DNA from: Psilocybe azurescens
Lineage: Eukaryota; Basidiomycota; Agaricomycetes; Agaricales; Agrocybaceae
Reading direction: 5' to 3'
Length of the DNA stretch: 64,000 nt
Assembly: GCA_023853785.1 (NCBI GenBank)
Contig: JAJIRX010000032.1
Location: forward strand, 248,001 to 312,000
The notes below the pieces were generated by a model. That model worked only from the letters and a program-made list of their open reading frames with translations, had not been told where the DNA came from and did not search any database. Shown one piece after another: positions 22,969 through 37,957 of this stretch (within the stretch, counting starts at the first letter, position 1; the number at the start of each line of letters is the position of its first letter). The translations under genes were made by a program, and so were the position numbers.

Positions 22969-24755
22969 TTACTGTTTCTGTTTGAGTTTCTCGAACTCCT
23001 TAATTGCAAGCGAGACCTGTCCTTGAAGATCGAATCGCCAAACAGGCTCCCACATTCCCGCGAGTCGTTGCTGCATCTCTGGGATATCATATAGACCCGG
23101 TCCGTAGTTCTCATATATCTTCCCCATCCTGAAACTTCTTTCCAGTACCATGTTGGCACGAGGCGGTCTGATTTCGTTATATATCTTGAGAATATCCTGT
23201 CTCGATGTCAGATTGGGAATCGCCAGTAATATAACAGATCACACAAACGTCTAGATCATCTGCTTTTTGAACGCCTGGATGTCCAAGAAGACGGCAAAGA
23301 GCATAAGTATCTTCGAACCCCTGACCAACACCGGCGCCTAAATGAGGAACCATGGCATGCGCCTATTTTATGCGCCGATCAGGGCTGAGTTGTGATCAAA
23401 GAAGTTGGATACCTTACTGCGTCGCCAATGAGAACAACTCGCCTATTAACAAAACTTTTCAATGGCGGATGCATTGTGTGAATCGACCATCTACTTGGCT
23501 GCTTCAGGTGCTTCAGGATAGTCAAGACATCATTTCCCCAATCAGAAAATCTCTCCAGAAGCTCCGCCTCGGGTACATCTTCAACCCACGGATGGGGATG
23601 CTCGGAAGTCAGGCGGCTGCCATCACCAATGGTGTAAAATGCAACAACATTGAGCTATACTTAAATGAGCTCAAGACATGTATTAAAGCAATGGAGAACG
23701 TACCACGGTATCGCGTTTGATAGGGAAGGTGACGATATGCTAGGAAATGATCATAACCGTAAGTCGATGTTCTTTATTACAAATTTCGCAATTATTGGAC
23801 TTACTTTGCCCACCCCGACCCAGCAATAAGGTCGACTTCTGATGTCGGTTTTTATCCCTTCAGCTTCCAAGAGATCTATGGGAATCAGTCCGCGGTAGGC
23901 ATAGGTCCCAGAAAATCCGAGCCGGCTGTCGTCTTTGCCAATAATTGCACTGCGAGTGGTACTCTTGATACCATCGGCGCCAATGATAAGATCGGCTTCG
24001 TGGGTCGTACCATCTGAGAAGCGCAATAGCTGAGGACCGTTTTCCGATTGCTCAACAGAAACGCAACGCTTGTTAAAATGTGTAATGCTTGGATCCAAAA
24101 GTGGCATCACAGCATCCAAGAACACAGGGCTTTCAAATCGGTTGAGTAGAGAAAGTTTGTAGTTAACAATTACATACCGATAAACCCCGAGCCCTTCGTT
24201 GCCTTCTTCTTCTCCAGAAGAGTTGGCGTACTACTCATATTTCAATCTCCAAATTCCTTGAAAAAAAAAAGGTCGACATACATCGAAGACACCTTCGTGA
24301 TTTCCTGCACCTGCTATCATGTAGAATAAGCGCTGATTGGCCTTGGGCTGTGCTGTTGCTCTGAGAATCGCGTCGAACAGGCCAAGTTCTTTTAAAGCAC
24401 GAATAGCATTCGGTCCTGCGAACGAATTATTTACGGTGGTTCACTAAGATTTAAGTCCTAGCAATAGAAAGTATATTTACCGAGGCCTACCCCTGCTCCA
24501 ATTTCGTGATAGTTCGCCTGGAATTGACCATGTCATTTTCTAGATAAGATAAAGGGAAAGTGAGAATTATTACTGCGGCCTCAAATACGTCGACCTTTAT
24601 TCCCGCCTTTACCAGGCCATAAGCACTTTACGATCGGAAGCCCATCAGAGAGTCCCCTTCTCAAGAGACTGACTTCCATTGACATACCAAGCAAGTCCGC
24701 ACATCCCGCCACCAACAATGGCAACGGTGAAGTCTTTAGTGGATGTGAGCGGCAT
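22969..24755 (-). CDS. FAD-dependent monooxygenase (salicylate hydroxylase-like)
   Basis: Group A flavoprotein monooxygenase that hydroxylates an aromatic or related small molecule with NAD(P)H and O2. The start at 24755 reads MPLTSTKDFTVAIVGGGMCG, a Rossmann FAD-binding motif (GxGxxG type). Later exons give FEAA, YHEIGAGVGLGPNAI, the active-site-side segment ADLIIGADGIKSTTRSAI (GD-like motif) and, after a spliced junction, VVLIGDA joined to AHAMVPHLGAGVGQGFEDTYAL, the ribityl-binding motif. The C-terminus is MVLERSFRMGKIYENYGPGL...EKLKQKQ. At least seven short introns. The substrate is not inferable; salicylate is only the family namesake. It stands 300 bases from the Helitron block. Confidence 0.85.
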
Positions 24756-26092
24756 GGCTACTCAGTTGTAGATGTTATCAAGCTGTAGAAGCTACTGATG
24801 AGCGGTGAACTGTGGATAGCATGTAACCAGGCAGTCCTTAAGTATGATTCCCAGATCCAAATTTATCTTGAGGTTCGATATTCAATTGGACTTGACCAGG
24901 AGTAAGCCGGTGTACAATAATAGTAGGGGGAGATCATGTCATCAACGATGATGGCTTGCAAAGCATTGTAAACAGGACAAGTGCATTCGTCGCTGTAAAA
25001 CTGCTACGACGCGTATGATACGAACATGCAATGAAGGAACGAGGATTGAAGAAGAATAGCCTCAGTACCGATGTTTCAAAGTTGAAGAATTGATTACGAT
25101 TTCCTCCATCCTAAATCGCCCAAGGTTAATCACCCCTGTGAACGGAAGCTCACTGAACGTATAATTAAAGTCGGATGGTTGTACAATAAACCATTCTGAA
25201 CCGTCAAAAACGGTAGAAAGTAAGGGGAAGATGGCCATATTGGTAGGTTGAATTAGCCAGGTGAGGTAAAGAGAACAAGATGGTTGGATGGAAGTTCAAA
25301 GTATCACTCAACCGCGAACTTGTCAGGCGAAGTAACCAACGGTAACAGTAGGCAACAGGTCCTGGATCCGTGACTGCCACACTGCCCGAACCATTGAAAT
25401 CACCATTCGTCTATTCTTTAGTAGTTCCCATTTTGATCCCGTTTGTATTCTGCAACAAGTCTCCGAGCTTGAGAGCTATCCGTAAAACCCTAGGCCGCTT
25501 TCAAAAATTTCATGTGTACGCCTTTATGGCAGTGATACCTGCGAAGACATTTCATGTGATCTCTCCGTGGCTAATCCGAAGCACCGGATTCCATGTATAT
25601 TTGCTTGACAGATTGACTCAAATTAAAGGCGCCAGAGAAGCATATCCTCATATAATATTTCTGGTCGCACCAAGGTTTATACAATGTCATTAAGTATCAT
25701 CACTTATTAATAGAGCGAAGAATTTGAGAAAAGGAAAGAATCCAAGATCACTGTATCTGAGCTTGAACATCGCGTGATTAATTTTTGCCTGTAGTAGTGC
25801 TCAGTTCAAATGTGAGCCTGAGAGCTCAACTGAACGTTTAACGTTCGTCTTCACAGTCTTCACTCTCGAATGATCGACGAGAATAATTATATTGTGCGAT
25901 GCCATGTATGCCAAGTTTCCCTTACCAAATAGAGTACCTTGCTATTCACTATTGCAAAGAACGTGTCCTCAGAGGATGCTGTGAGGGCATTTAGGATGTG
26001 CGCACATAAAAAGCAATAAATTAAATTAAACATCGAAGAAGGCCCCTACAACCATATGACCGAAATCGATTCACGGCCTCCGCTCAGCCCCA
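24756..26092. other. Intergenic, no gene seen
   Basis: 1.3 kb between the monooxygenase start and the CFEM gene stop. A plus-strand ORF at 25370-25693 has no domain, no repeat and no clear splice partners; I do not call it. No tRNA or transposon end recognised. Confidence 0.4.
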
Positions 26093-26771
26093 TCAATGCA
26101 GCATCGAGAACACCACCGACCCTATTGTAAAAAGAAGAAATGTGGACTCTGTCGTTGATTTATCTGCAGCACTTCCTTTAGGTACAATTTGTGGTTGAGG
26201 TGCATTAGGATTTGGTTTTGGTTTTGCTATCGAGTGCAGTTCAGTTCATGTTGTTGCTGACTACACGTGGATATGTAGACAATAAAAGAATCCACTGACC
26301 TTTGGGAGCAGCCGCGGAGGAATCACCATCGCTCGATGAATCGCCCCCATCGGTTGAGTCCCCGTTATCAGACGAATCATCGCCACTAGGATCGCTTGCT
26401 ATTCATCATATATATCTTCAATACCAGAAAAAGAATACTGATAAGAAAATCAATCACCAGAATCGCAGAACGATTGCAATGCATTTAGCGACGTAGTCTG
26501 GTCGTCTGACGAGCAACCTGAGCTAACGCAGGCCTGCAGAAAGCTTTCATTTGCTGATGTGCACACACACGCCGTCGTAATGACCCTAAAAATCAATGTC
26601 TTCAGAAACGCAGAGAAAATTCCAGAGCATTATATTGACTCGCCCGCATGTGGTCCGCTCTACACATTGGGCAGCACAAGTGGGAATATTGACATCGCCC
26701 TGTGCGCCAACGTTCTGAACCAGGATGAAAACAGAAATAGAAATCAAATTTGTAAAAAGGGAAAGGCGCAT
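26093..26771 (-). CDS. CFEM-domain GPI-anchored secreted protein
   Basis: Small cell-surface protein of the fungal CFEM family (eight Cys; some members bind haem or act in host interaction). Signal peptide MRLSLFTNLISISVFILVQN then GAQGDVNIPTCAAQCVE. Splicing at a GC donor (GCGAGT, 26643) to the acceptor at 26586 joins TTCG to VITTACVCTSANESFLQACV and SSGCSSDD...LQSFC, completing eight cysteines. Next comes an Asp/Ser-rich spacer (SGDDSSDNGDST), a Pro/Asn-rich exon, and a hydrophobic end FLLFTIGSVVFSMLH typical of a GPI signal. The function of this member is unknown. The exon chain was chosen because only the GC donor keeps the CFEM frame. Confidence 0.78.
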
Positions 26772-27952
26772 TGTGGTTACAAGAATGTAGACGATCAAAA
26801 ACAAGAGTGGGGAAAGATATGGATCAAGAAGCAGAGTATGGTCTTCCTTTTTGTCGAGGAAACGTAGACTTAAGGTATTTCTAGTTTGTACGAGCGCGAT
26901 GTTTTTGACAGCTCTGCTCCGTCGGAGCCTTAGAAACGTCGAATGGCTATACTGCCTGCCTGCCTCAGAAGAAAAAGCAGTATCCGTGTAAATAAGAAAC
27001 CGAGCGACAAAGCACAAGAAATTCAAGGATATATTACGACACATCGGAACACAATTATGTCTTTGACGCCTGGCTACGGGCGTCAGCGTAAAGCTGTCAA
27101 GGGCATTGGACTATGCCGTATCAAAATCAGCCACAGCAACAGAAGCTGGCAGTAGGCGGTGACATCGATGGAAGTGTAGCTGTGGGGTGATTTAGAGCGG
27201 CCGAAGATTCGGCCTGGTAATGATGATGGGGTTGGAATACACCGAAATCAATATCAGAATAGCGCAGATGCGTAGCAAGGTTGTGTGTCTTAGGATGTAG
27301 CATATTGACTCTCGAGCGAATGACACTGAGCGCTCACTCGGTCACCGTTGATTCTTGAACATGCATAGTTAGAACGTTGGCGGACGTCTTGATACAGAAA
27401 TTTTGTAAATAAATAATCAGCGCAAGTTACAAGCCGGAAGTGAGCCAGGTGCAGAATATCTGAACTCGGTTGGACTGGCTGCACCTAGGACCAGGCTTGC
27501 AGACAATGAAGAGATACAGAAAGAGACAGAAAGGAAGCAATGACGTTTGGCTTTATTGATGTTCTTCAAAACAGCTTACGTGCCTTAATTTGGCTCAGAA
27601 CTATTAATAACTCCAGTCACAAATGATTAATTTGAACATCGACTGCTGGTTGACTGCTACCACCACCATCATTTCCTAAACATCATACAGCCTCCTTAGA
27701 CTGCAAGTCTCCTCTCTCTTTCTCTGACTTCGGCACATGTTTGGAACGATATACATTCCTAGAATATCCTCAGAATATCACATCATCTAAATCAGGATTC
27801 AGTCCACATCTTATCTCTAGTACATTATTTGATATAAACCCGGATCGCAACATTTTCGACAGACGGACGCCCAGTCACAGACCAATCAGGCATATCTGCC
27901 ATATCAGATTCTTCTGCGCTTGCGACGCAAGCCGACGTTGCACGCCCTCATC
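26772..27952. other. Intergenic between CFEM and GH47 genes
   Basis: About 1.2 kb, divergent promoters of the two flanking genes. It contains a perfect 7-base inverted repeat GGCCGAA-GA-TTCGGCC at 27199-27214. ORFs here show no recognisable protein. Confidence 0.45.
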
Positions 27953-30309
<2,357 letters not shown>

Positions 30310-30458
30310 AGTGAAATATAATAGCGGACCGAACGGGCCGAGTGCGAGAATGTCCCGAAAGTAGAACGACGACAAAAGAAAAAAGAAAAAAAGAAATCGG
30401 GTATGTTACTCCCCAGATGGACGGGCGTCCTCCGCATCCACGGCGCGCTCGGGAGGGC

Positions 30459-30464
30459 TATAAA
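30459..30464 (+). promoter_or_regulatory. TATA box of the glycerol kinase gene
   Basis: TATAAA 53 bases upstream of the ATG at 30517, in a GC-rich promoter. Spacing allows a short 5' UTR. Confidence 0.5.
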
Positions 30465-30516
30465 GCCACAGCCGCCAAATCTATCCCGTTATCTCCCCCT
30501 CCGCTTCTCATCTACC

Positions 30517-32563
30517 ATGTCTGCATTGAAGATCGGTCAATTCATCGGCTCTCTGGACTGCGGCACAACGCAAGTCTTCATTCTTTGTTTCTCAACTCTT
30601 GTTCTTATACCACTATGTCTATCCTAGTTCCGTCAGGTTCATTGTATTTGATCAGCATGCAGACATTATAGCCCAGCACCAGCTAGAATTTCCCCAATAC
30701 TATCCTCACCCAGGGTACGTTACTTCTCCATATTCGCGGAACGTCTCTGACCAACCTTACAGATGGCACGAGCACGATGCAGATGAAATTAAACAACACG
30801 CCGATCAATGTATTGAAGGTGCCATGTCCGAGTTGGAGAAAGCCGGCTGGTCAAAGGACAGCATCAAGGCGATCGGTACGCGTCCATCCCTCCATATTCA
30901 TCTATGTTTTGACCAATACCACCAGGTATAACCAACCAACGCGAAACTACCATCTCTTGGAGCCGCAAGACAGGAAAGCCTTTGTGCAAAGCCATCGTCT
31001 GGACCGATTCACGCACCAAGCACACTGTCGCCCACTATGAAGCCAAGCTCCAGTCTACCGGCATCCAAGTCTCCCCGGGTGTATGGAAGAAGGGTGCTGA
31101 GGGAGTCGAAGCCCTACGAAGAATGTATGTCGAGTCCTCATCTCATCTCGATGTCCAATCCGGCTGATTCCCCCCTCTAGCACCGGCCTTCCTCTCTCTA
31201 CTTACTTCTCTGGCATCAAATTGCGATGGATGATTGATAACTACCCAGAGGTGCAAGAGTCGCATGAGGCAGATGACCTCCTCTTCGGCACGGTCGAGTC
31301 CTGGGTCGCATATGTATGCAATTCATTTTATGTTCTATTCTCGCACGTCACTCAAAAATTGTGTACAAAAATAGAACCTTTTGGGTGGTGTCGAAAAGAA
31401 CATCCACATTGGCGAGGTCACGAACGCGTCTCGTACGCTTCTTTTGAACATGTCAACGCTCAAGTGGGAGGATTCTCTCTTGGAATTCTTTGGATTCCGC
31501 AAGTCCATCCTGCCTAAGCTCGTCTCAACCTCTGAGGTCTATGGCGACATTGCCTACGGCCCGCTTAAGGGTGTCCCCATTGGTGGTCTTGTTGGAGATC
31601 AGCAAGCTGCTCTGATTGGCAACAAATGTTTGAATCAAGGAGAGGCTAAGTGCACTTATGGAACTGGCGCCTTTTGCTGTTCTGCACAGGAGAGGAAATC
31701 GTCAAAAGTACTCACGGACTCCTCAGCACGGCAAGTCATATATACAAGTGTTATCAAAAGATTACTTATAATGATGCTATATAGATTGCATACCAAGCTG
31801 GCCCCGACTCAAAGCCAGTCTATGCTCTTGAGGGAAGTAGTAAGTAACCCAAGTCATCCATATATCATTGCCTAGAAAGCTGACTTTATTCATCAGTCGC
31901 CGTCGCTGGAAGCGCCATCAAATGGCTGCGCGACACCATGAAAATCATCAACTCTGCCTCCGAGATCAACACCCTCGCCGCACAAGAGCCAGACTCAGGA
32001 GGTCTCTACTTCGTCACCGCCTTCTCCGGTCTCCTCGCGCCCTACTGGGATCCCGGTGCGGCTGGTGTTCTCATCGGCATTTCGCAATATACCAACCCCT
32101 CGCATATCGCACGCGCCACACTCGAGGCCAACGCGTTCCAGACACGCGCCGTCATTGAAAGTATGAAGCTGGACTCTGGGAATGACCTCAAGCACCTTAA
32201 GGTCGATGGAGGCATGACCAATGGTGACCTCGCCATGGAAGTTCTCGCGGATATAGGTGGCTTCGAGGTCGTCCGTCCCGAGATGAGAGAGTAAGTTACC
32301 CTCCTGTTTTTTCTTGCCCCTCCAGATAGTGAACCATTTACTTTTGTAGATCTACCGCCCTCGGTGCCGCTCTTTGCGCTGGTGCTGCTATCAAGGCGTT
32401 CGGATGGGACCTGTCCAACCCCGAGTCGCTTGCTCAGGTTAACACCAAGGGCACCCGTGTGTTTACTCCTGCGGAAGCTCAGGCAGAGAGGGAAAGCAAA
32501 TGGAAATTCTGGCAGAAGGCCGTCGAGCGTTCCAGGTCTTGGGACGAGGGTGTCGACGCTTGA
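30517..32563 (+). CDS. Glycerol kinase
   Basis: FGGY-family kinase making glycerol 3-phosphate from glycerol and ATP. Starts [18 protein letters not shown], spliced to [20 protein letters not shown]. Other segments: [109 protein letters not shown]. Length is about 530 residues, normal. Two introns use GC donors (30570 and 31731). After TYGTGAF the frame shifts at the T run 31672-31675; the expected [15 protein letters not shown] lies in the next frame and continues correctly into the following exon, so a missing T in the sequence is likely. It is otherwise intact. Confidence 0.93.
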
Positions 32564-32829
32564 GCTTTCAAAAATGGATGAATTATTAACCTTATTTTAT
32601 ATCAGACAATGTCTTTGTATTATTAACTTGGGTAACTCAGGTATCGTGCATGTAAATCACTCAAGCTAAATCTAATTGGAATGACGCCTTTTTCATGCTC
32701 ATATCTTTAAGACGAAAATTTAACACGTCACTCAACTTTGACTACTGATACATTGACAAGGAGCGCCTCGGAAAACGAGAGTTGATATTAGCATGATTGA
32801 TATCATTCATGACTTAGGCACCAACGTCA

Positions 32830-35095
32830 CTATCGTCCAAACTTTTTCAACGGATCGGATTTTTTCTTCCCTCCACGTCCACTAGCCCCTCCTCCACGTC
32901 CACCTCGTCCTCTGCCACGACTCTTACCCCGTGCAGAATCCTTTCTGAAAGGCACAAACTGTTTCGGTTTTTCCTCATCCGCTCCAGCCTCTCCACCAGA
33001 TACAGGTGCAATGCGAGGCAACAGATACTTGGGTACGTGTTTCATATGTGGCTGAACTCGCGTAGGGTGCAGAGGCTTGTCGTGACGCAAGAACTCAAGA
33101 TCAAGAGGATTATCCTCAAAATGAGCCTGAAAAATACAAACGGATATGAGCAAAACAACAAGACATTCAAAAGAGGAAAATAGACCCACCTTCAGTTTAT
33201 CAGAGTTCAAGATTTCTGTTTTCAGCTCTTTCACTCGGGCCTCGCGAATGGCAGCTCTTGTAACGCTTCGCAGAGCGTCTTCCATACGATATCTGAATGC
33301 CTCCACCTGCTTCATGTCGAAGTTATACTCCTTGATCTTACTTCCTCTGGCACCCTGCTCCTTCTCAATCTTGCTAAATACTGCTTCATCTTTCTCCGCG
33401 CTGGGTAAACATCCCACGACTTTATTCTTTCCCCATAAGTCCTTAGGAACGACAAAAGATAGCGACATGCCAGTGCGGCCAGCACGAGCTGTACGTCCAA
33501 CTCTGTGCGTGTACGACCGCGAGGAAGTGGGCAGATCAAAGTTTAGAACGCACGCAACGTCCACGAAATCGACACCGCGAGTAACTCCATACTCTTTGTC
33601 TTTTCCTTTATCTTTTCGATCGCGTTTTCTGGGTCTACTTGAGGGAGGCGATGGATCTCGTTTTCGCTTGTTTGATTCGGTTTTGGACGAACTAGGTGTT
33701 TCGACTGCTACTGGTTCACGCTGGGTGGAGGTGACTAATAAAGTGATAAGGATATAAATGAAGAGTAGATGGCGTCCCAAAACTTACATTCCTCTTCCTC
33801 CCTTGGCTCTTCTTCTTCTTCCTCTTCAGTATCATACTCGCCATGAGCCCCACTCTCGTCCGTGGCGATGATATAATCATATACACCCTTGTTGAATTCC
33901 TGCACGACATGGTATCTGATTTCCAACAGATTAGAATATGAACATATAAAAAAGCAAGTGCGCACCGAGAGTTCAAAGGAAGCTCTGAGTTCAGAACGCA
34001 GGTTTTTATTGAGAATTGTTCTAGAAATAGTTTTAGACGATAACTTCGGCCGACGTCGTTCACAAAGATGATACATTTGCCCCTGATAAGCTTGAGCTTC
34101 AGGATGACATAAGTGAGAAGGAATTTGTCGACTTCGGAACATCTATATACTCTTCACGTTAGGTGGTAAATTCAGGCTTAGTACGGGGATGACGAACCTG
34201 ACTGCATATTGGCTAAGAAGTGCTGCTTCATCCTCACCTTCCTCTAGTTTTAGAATGGCCTAGACATAAAGTTTAACCAACCCCAATGAAGAATGGATCG
34301 GTGGGCATACAGGATTCCGGAGAGCAAGACCCTTCAACAACTCAACGTCTTCCGTCATGGTAGCACTCATCAAAAACGATTGGTATACTTTTGGGAAGAT
34401 AGCCACCGTTGAAGATGGCTCGAACATCTTCGTCGTGTCCGTACGAAAGAATGAGATCGGCCTCGTCGATGACCAGAGATTCCAAAGTAGAGAGCGATAA
34501 TATTTTTGCTTGCAGAAGGTTGAGTGCCCGTGAAGGTGTGGCGATCACAATATCCGGTTTATCTGCAAGGAGGGTTCTGGATAAAGAATTCAGATATAGA
34601 CTTGGAGTGAAAATATATGTCTGACGCACCGTTGTAAATGTGATGTTGTTCCAGCTGCCGCATTGGACACGATAACATCCTTATCACAGTATGCAATCAG
34701 CCCCCTCAACGACGCCAAAACTTGTTCGGAAAGCTCTCTTGTCGGCACGAGAATCAAAGCCCTAGTAGCTTGCCGGCTCTCATCCTCCGGAGTCAAATTC
34801 TGTTTGTAGACATAGTACTTAGTACGCCATCGTGAATTAATACCAGTAAAACGTACCCACACTTTTAGCGCTTAAAATCTTCTGTATGACCGGTACACAA
34901 TAAGCAGCTGTTTTTCCACTTCCTGTACGCGCTCGGGCGAGGATATCGCGACTTTCAAGAGCAAGAGGAATCGCTTTGGCTTGGACAAGAGTGGGTCGGG
35001 CAAAACCTGAATCTGCAAGGGCACGAAGTATGCGAGTATCAAGGAGATGCGAAAAGGATGCAAAGGTCGCCTTTTTGTCGACTAAATGAGGCTCC
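32830..35095 (-). CDS. DBP9: DEAD-box RNA helicase DBP9 (DDX56 orthologue)
   Basis: Nucleolar ATP-dependent helicase for 60S ribosome biogenesis. Starts [20 protein letters not shown]. Motifs: Q motif [16 protein letters not shown], motif I ARTGSGKT, Ia PTRELSEQ, Ib [25 protein letters not shown] (in a shifted frame), [45 protein letters not shown]. An acidic and basic insert ([13 protein letters not shown]...[10 protein letters not shown]) precedes motif V, as in DBP9, and the C-terminus is a Gly/Arg-rich tail [17 protein letters not shown]. The frame breaks once, at the A run 34389-34392 before [11 protein letters not shown]; one base fewer restores it. Stop at 32830. Confidence 0.93.
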
Positions 35096-35254
35096 ATTTT
35101 TATACAGAAACAAGTTACACAAAGTCAAATCCAATGAGCAGGACTCAAAAAATAGATTACGTAACTGAGATGGTCGCAATCTAAAAATACTACAGCTCGA
35201 CTTGAGCCTCACTCAAGCTTGGCTACTAACTACGGGGATTCTGGTAAATAAATG

Positions 35255-37957
35255 TCATTGTATGCTGCACCTCAGTTTTTTCTCAAATAGGCGGCACTGA
35301 GTGTAGTGGTCAGTAACTGCAGTACCTACGTCCCCACCATTGGTAGTGTCTATCATGAGCACTCCACACCTATAGCAAAAGTGGCTGGCAAATATGTTTT
35401 CAGATGTAGTACTGCGGCAGCTTTACACTTGGTTACTCACACATTGCAGCCTGGGGCTCTACACTAATTATTCTGTCAGTACACGGTGAACAGGTTTTAT
35501 TAAAAAAAAACTCTTTTTATACCGTCATGTGGTTACAACCAGACTCCTTTTGCACGGGAGTTCTACATCCTATAGTTGTCAAATTCGAAATGAATGAATT
35601 ACCATCACGATATAGCAGAATAACGCACCTGGACAGTACTTCCATCCTTTCCTCCTCATCAGTCTATCGATATTAGTGTGTCTACAACGATGACGCTCTT
35701 CAGAGCTTGCTACCGTTTGACGGCAGCTTTTACACCACTTATGTGCACATCTGGGAAGAGGGCAAATAATAGTGCTCTGCTCGGCGTATTCACCACGGTC
35801 TACGTGCATGGTTTCCTTGCACCTACGAAAGTTAAGCACAATAGAAAGGCAAAAGGCAAAAGGCAAACATCAGGCTTGTTCATACCTTGGGCATTCTATA
35901 GAAATAGAATGGGAGACCAGCTCAAGTTCGCCCAATCTGCGAAGCTCATCAGGTGTGAGGCTCAGTTTATCTAAAATTTCAGGGCTTATATCTGTCCACC
36001 AGTCAGTATAAATTCTATACAGAGAAGGCAAAACGTACGACACTTGGACGTCCGCGACCGTTCGGCAAGGCATTCGGGACAGAATATAGGATATCGTCCT
36101 TCTTCAATTTTCGTTCGAGTGAAGTAAGTAAGGCAATCTTTGCAGAAATTGTGCCCACATTCCGAAGGACCCAGCTTTTCAGCCTGGTCATGACATTCAC
36201 CACAAATGCTGCAGTGAAACGATAAAGGCAGGGAAGGCAACGTAAGAGACGCGAAATTGTCTCCATATTCTCTCCTGTCTGGGACAGGAACGCGTAGAAG
36301 GTCTGCTCGAATATTTGATCTAGATAGGCCACTTTCAGCGTTTACAGGTCCGACGCCATTTCCTTCAGATTCAATAACGATACGCGGGATGCCATCGTCG
36401 TCTTCGTGTTGCATCTGCACCGCCAGTTGCCAATCGAGTTCTAGATGGGAAAGGGATGAAGTTGCGTGGCCGTCAAATTTAGCTCTCTCTTCCGCTTGCA
36501 ACCTCTGCAAGGCAACAAGCCAGGGGTGGTCTGTGCACATGTCATCAAGAAGGGCGGCAGTTATCTCCTCTTCGTCTTGTAATTGCTTCACAAGGTCAAC
36601 TTCCCATGTATCTTCGTTCTTCGTCAATCCTTGAGCAGTAGAAGCCTCATCCTCGTGGTGCCCTACTATGTCTGCTTGAGCCTGTGCGATCGACGTCAAC
36701 CAATCAAACTCGCTCCTAGCAGAGGAACCGGCTATTGGAGTTGCACTTTCTTCATCCCTAATGCCTAGGGAGAAGTCGCCTGGTGTCGGTCTTTGCTGGT
36801 CGTCGTCACCGCTTAACAAAGTAGATTGGTGACTTAGAAGGCTTAGTTGCCATCCAAACTCTCCGTGATCTGCTACCCGCACGATATCCCTAGGGCCCCT
36901 TGGCGAACGACGGGTAGAATTACTAGACGCCGCTTTGTCTGGGAATTCCCGAGCATTCGTTTCCTTCAGACTCTCGGCTCGAGAGCGAAGTAGAGCAAGG
37001 TGCTCCGATATAGCAGAAGGTAAACCCAGAGATCTTTCGGCAGAAGGTCTTGATTTCCATTGGATTTGTTGAATGTACGACGCGCTTCTGATCACCAGAG
37101 CCTCCGTGTCTAGAAATTGTGCCCCTTCGATGGGTTTCAAAACAAAAGCAGATAGGCTCCTCGTTTCAATTGGATGATTGGTAAGAGGATCAACTGTAAG
37201 GGGCGATTCTTGTAGGCGCTGACGGAGAATAGTGGCAAATTGATCGAGTTCCCTGAACACCGTGAACGATGGACCGCGAGGATTGTTAGCGTGGGTGTGT
37301 GAGTCGAACAGTGCGAATATATGTGATCCGGCTATCGCGACACTCAGACACACATATACTTCTGAGTCGTTATTAAAGACGACCGCCCGGACATCATTTG
37401 ATGGGTCTGGGAACCAATATCTGAAAAAATCGATTGAACCATCAGCATGTAGAATTATGAAGAAAAGTGGATAGCAACGTACGACAAGAAGCCCTCTATA
37501 GCATCCAGATCGTACCGTGCTTTCACACTAGTGAACGTTTCTTGAAAGATGGGCACTTCGAGGAGGTTTTGTAAGTTGATATGGTTGGGGGCACCCAAAC
37601 CAACGGTTATGGTCATAATTTCCTATGGCAAAATCGATGCTTTCGTGAGCAGCTGAAAGGGAGGGTGAAGTGTTCAAATTTTAAATAAGCGCTCACATTG
37701 ACCATAGCCGGGGATAGCATTCGGTTCAAAAGCTCCTCTTTCAATAGTCCCTCTCCCTGTGATTTGAATACCAAGCGGGCGCAATTGAGGGAGACGAGTC
37801 CACATATAGGCTGGCTGCTTCCTGCTTGTGAGTCACCGTTGTGATAATTGCAGGTAGGGCTTTTATAAACCAGTATTTTGGGTGACTTCAAAGCTTGTCC
37901 CTGGAACATGGAACCATCCCAGTCCGAAAGGCAATCGATGGAGGCATCTGATATCAT
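35255..37957 (-). CDS. RBR ubiquitin ligase with N-terminal Cys-protease-like module
   Basis: The C-terminal half is a RING-IBR-RING ligase: RING1 HCSICGECH...CGHNFCKDCLTYF...CPECL (about 36213-36078), IBR CKETMHVDRGEYAEQ...CPLPRCAHKWCKSC, RING2 KYCPGCRTPVQKESGCNHMT then CRAPGCNVHFCYRCG. The Cys of SGCNHM (35535-35537) is the expected ubiquitin-accepting residue. The N-terminal half has SSQPICGLVSLNCARLVF (Cys codon 37802-37804) and about 110 residues later HIFALFDSHTHANNPRGPSF, a Cys...Asp-x-His layout seen in papain-fold deubiquitinases. Between them and the RING lie four related Trp helices (EFGWQLSLL, EFDWLTSIAQ, HPWLVALQRLQAEE, ELDWQLAVQMQHEDD) and EEEITAALLDDM, resembling MIU/UIM ubiquitin binders. 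RBR is seen; protease and reader roles are inference. The true start may lie upstream of 37957. Confidence 0.82.

Noticed and set aside
25370..25693. Plus-strand ORF of 107 codons in an intergenic region
   Set aside because: No domain, no signal peptide pattern, no plausible splice partners; composition looks like chance.
22669..26771. Secondary metabolite cluster around the FAD monooxygenase
   Set aside because: No backbone synthase, P450, transporter or regulator is nearby; the next genes are a CFEM surface protein and a glycosidase.
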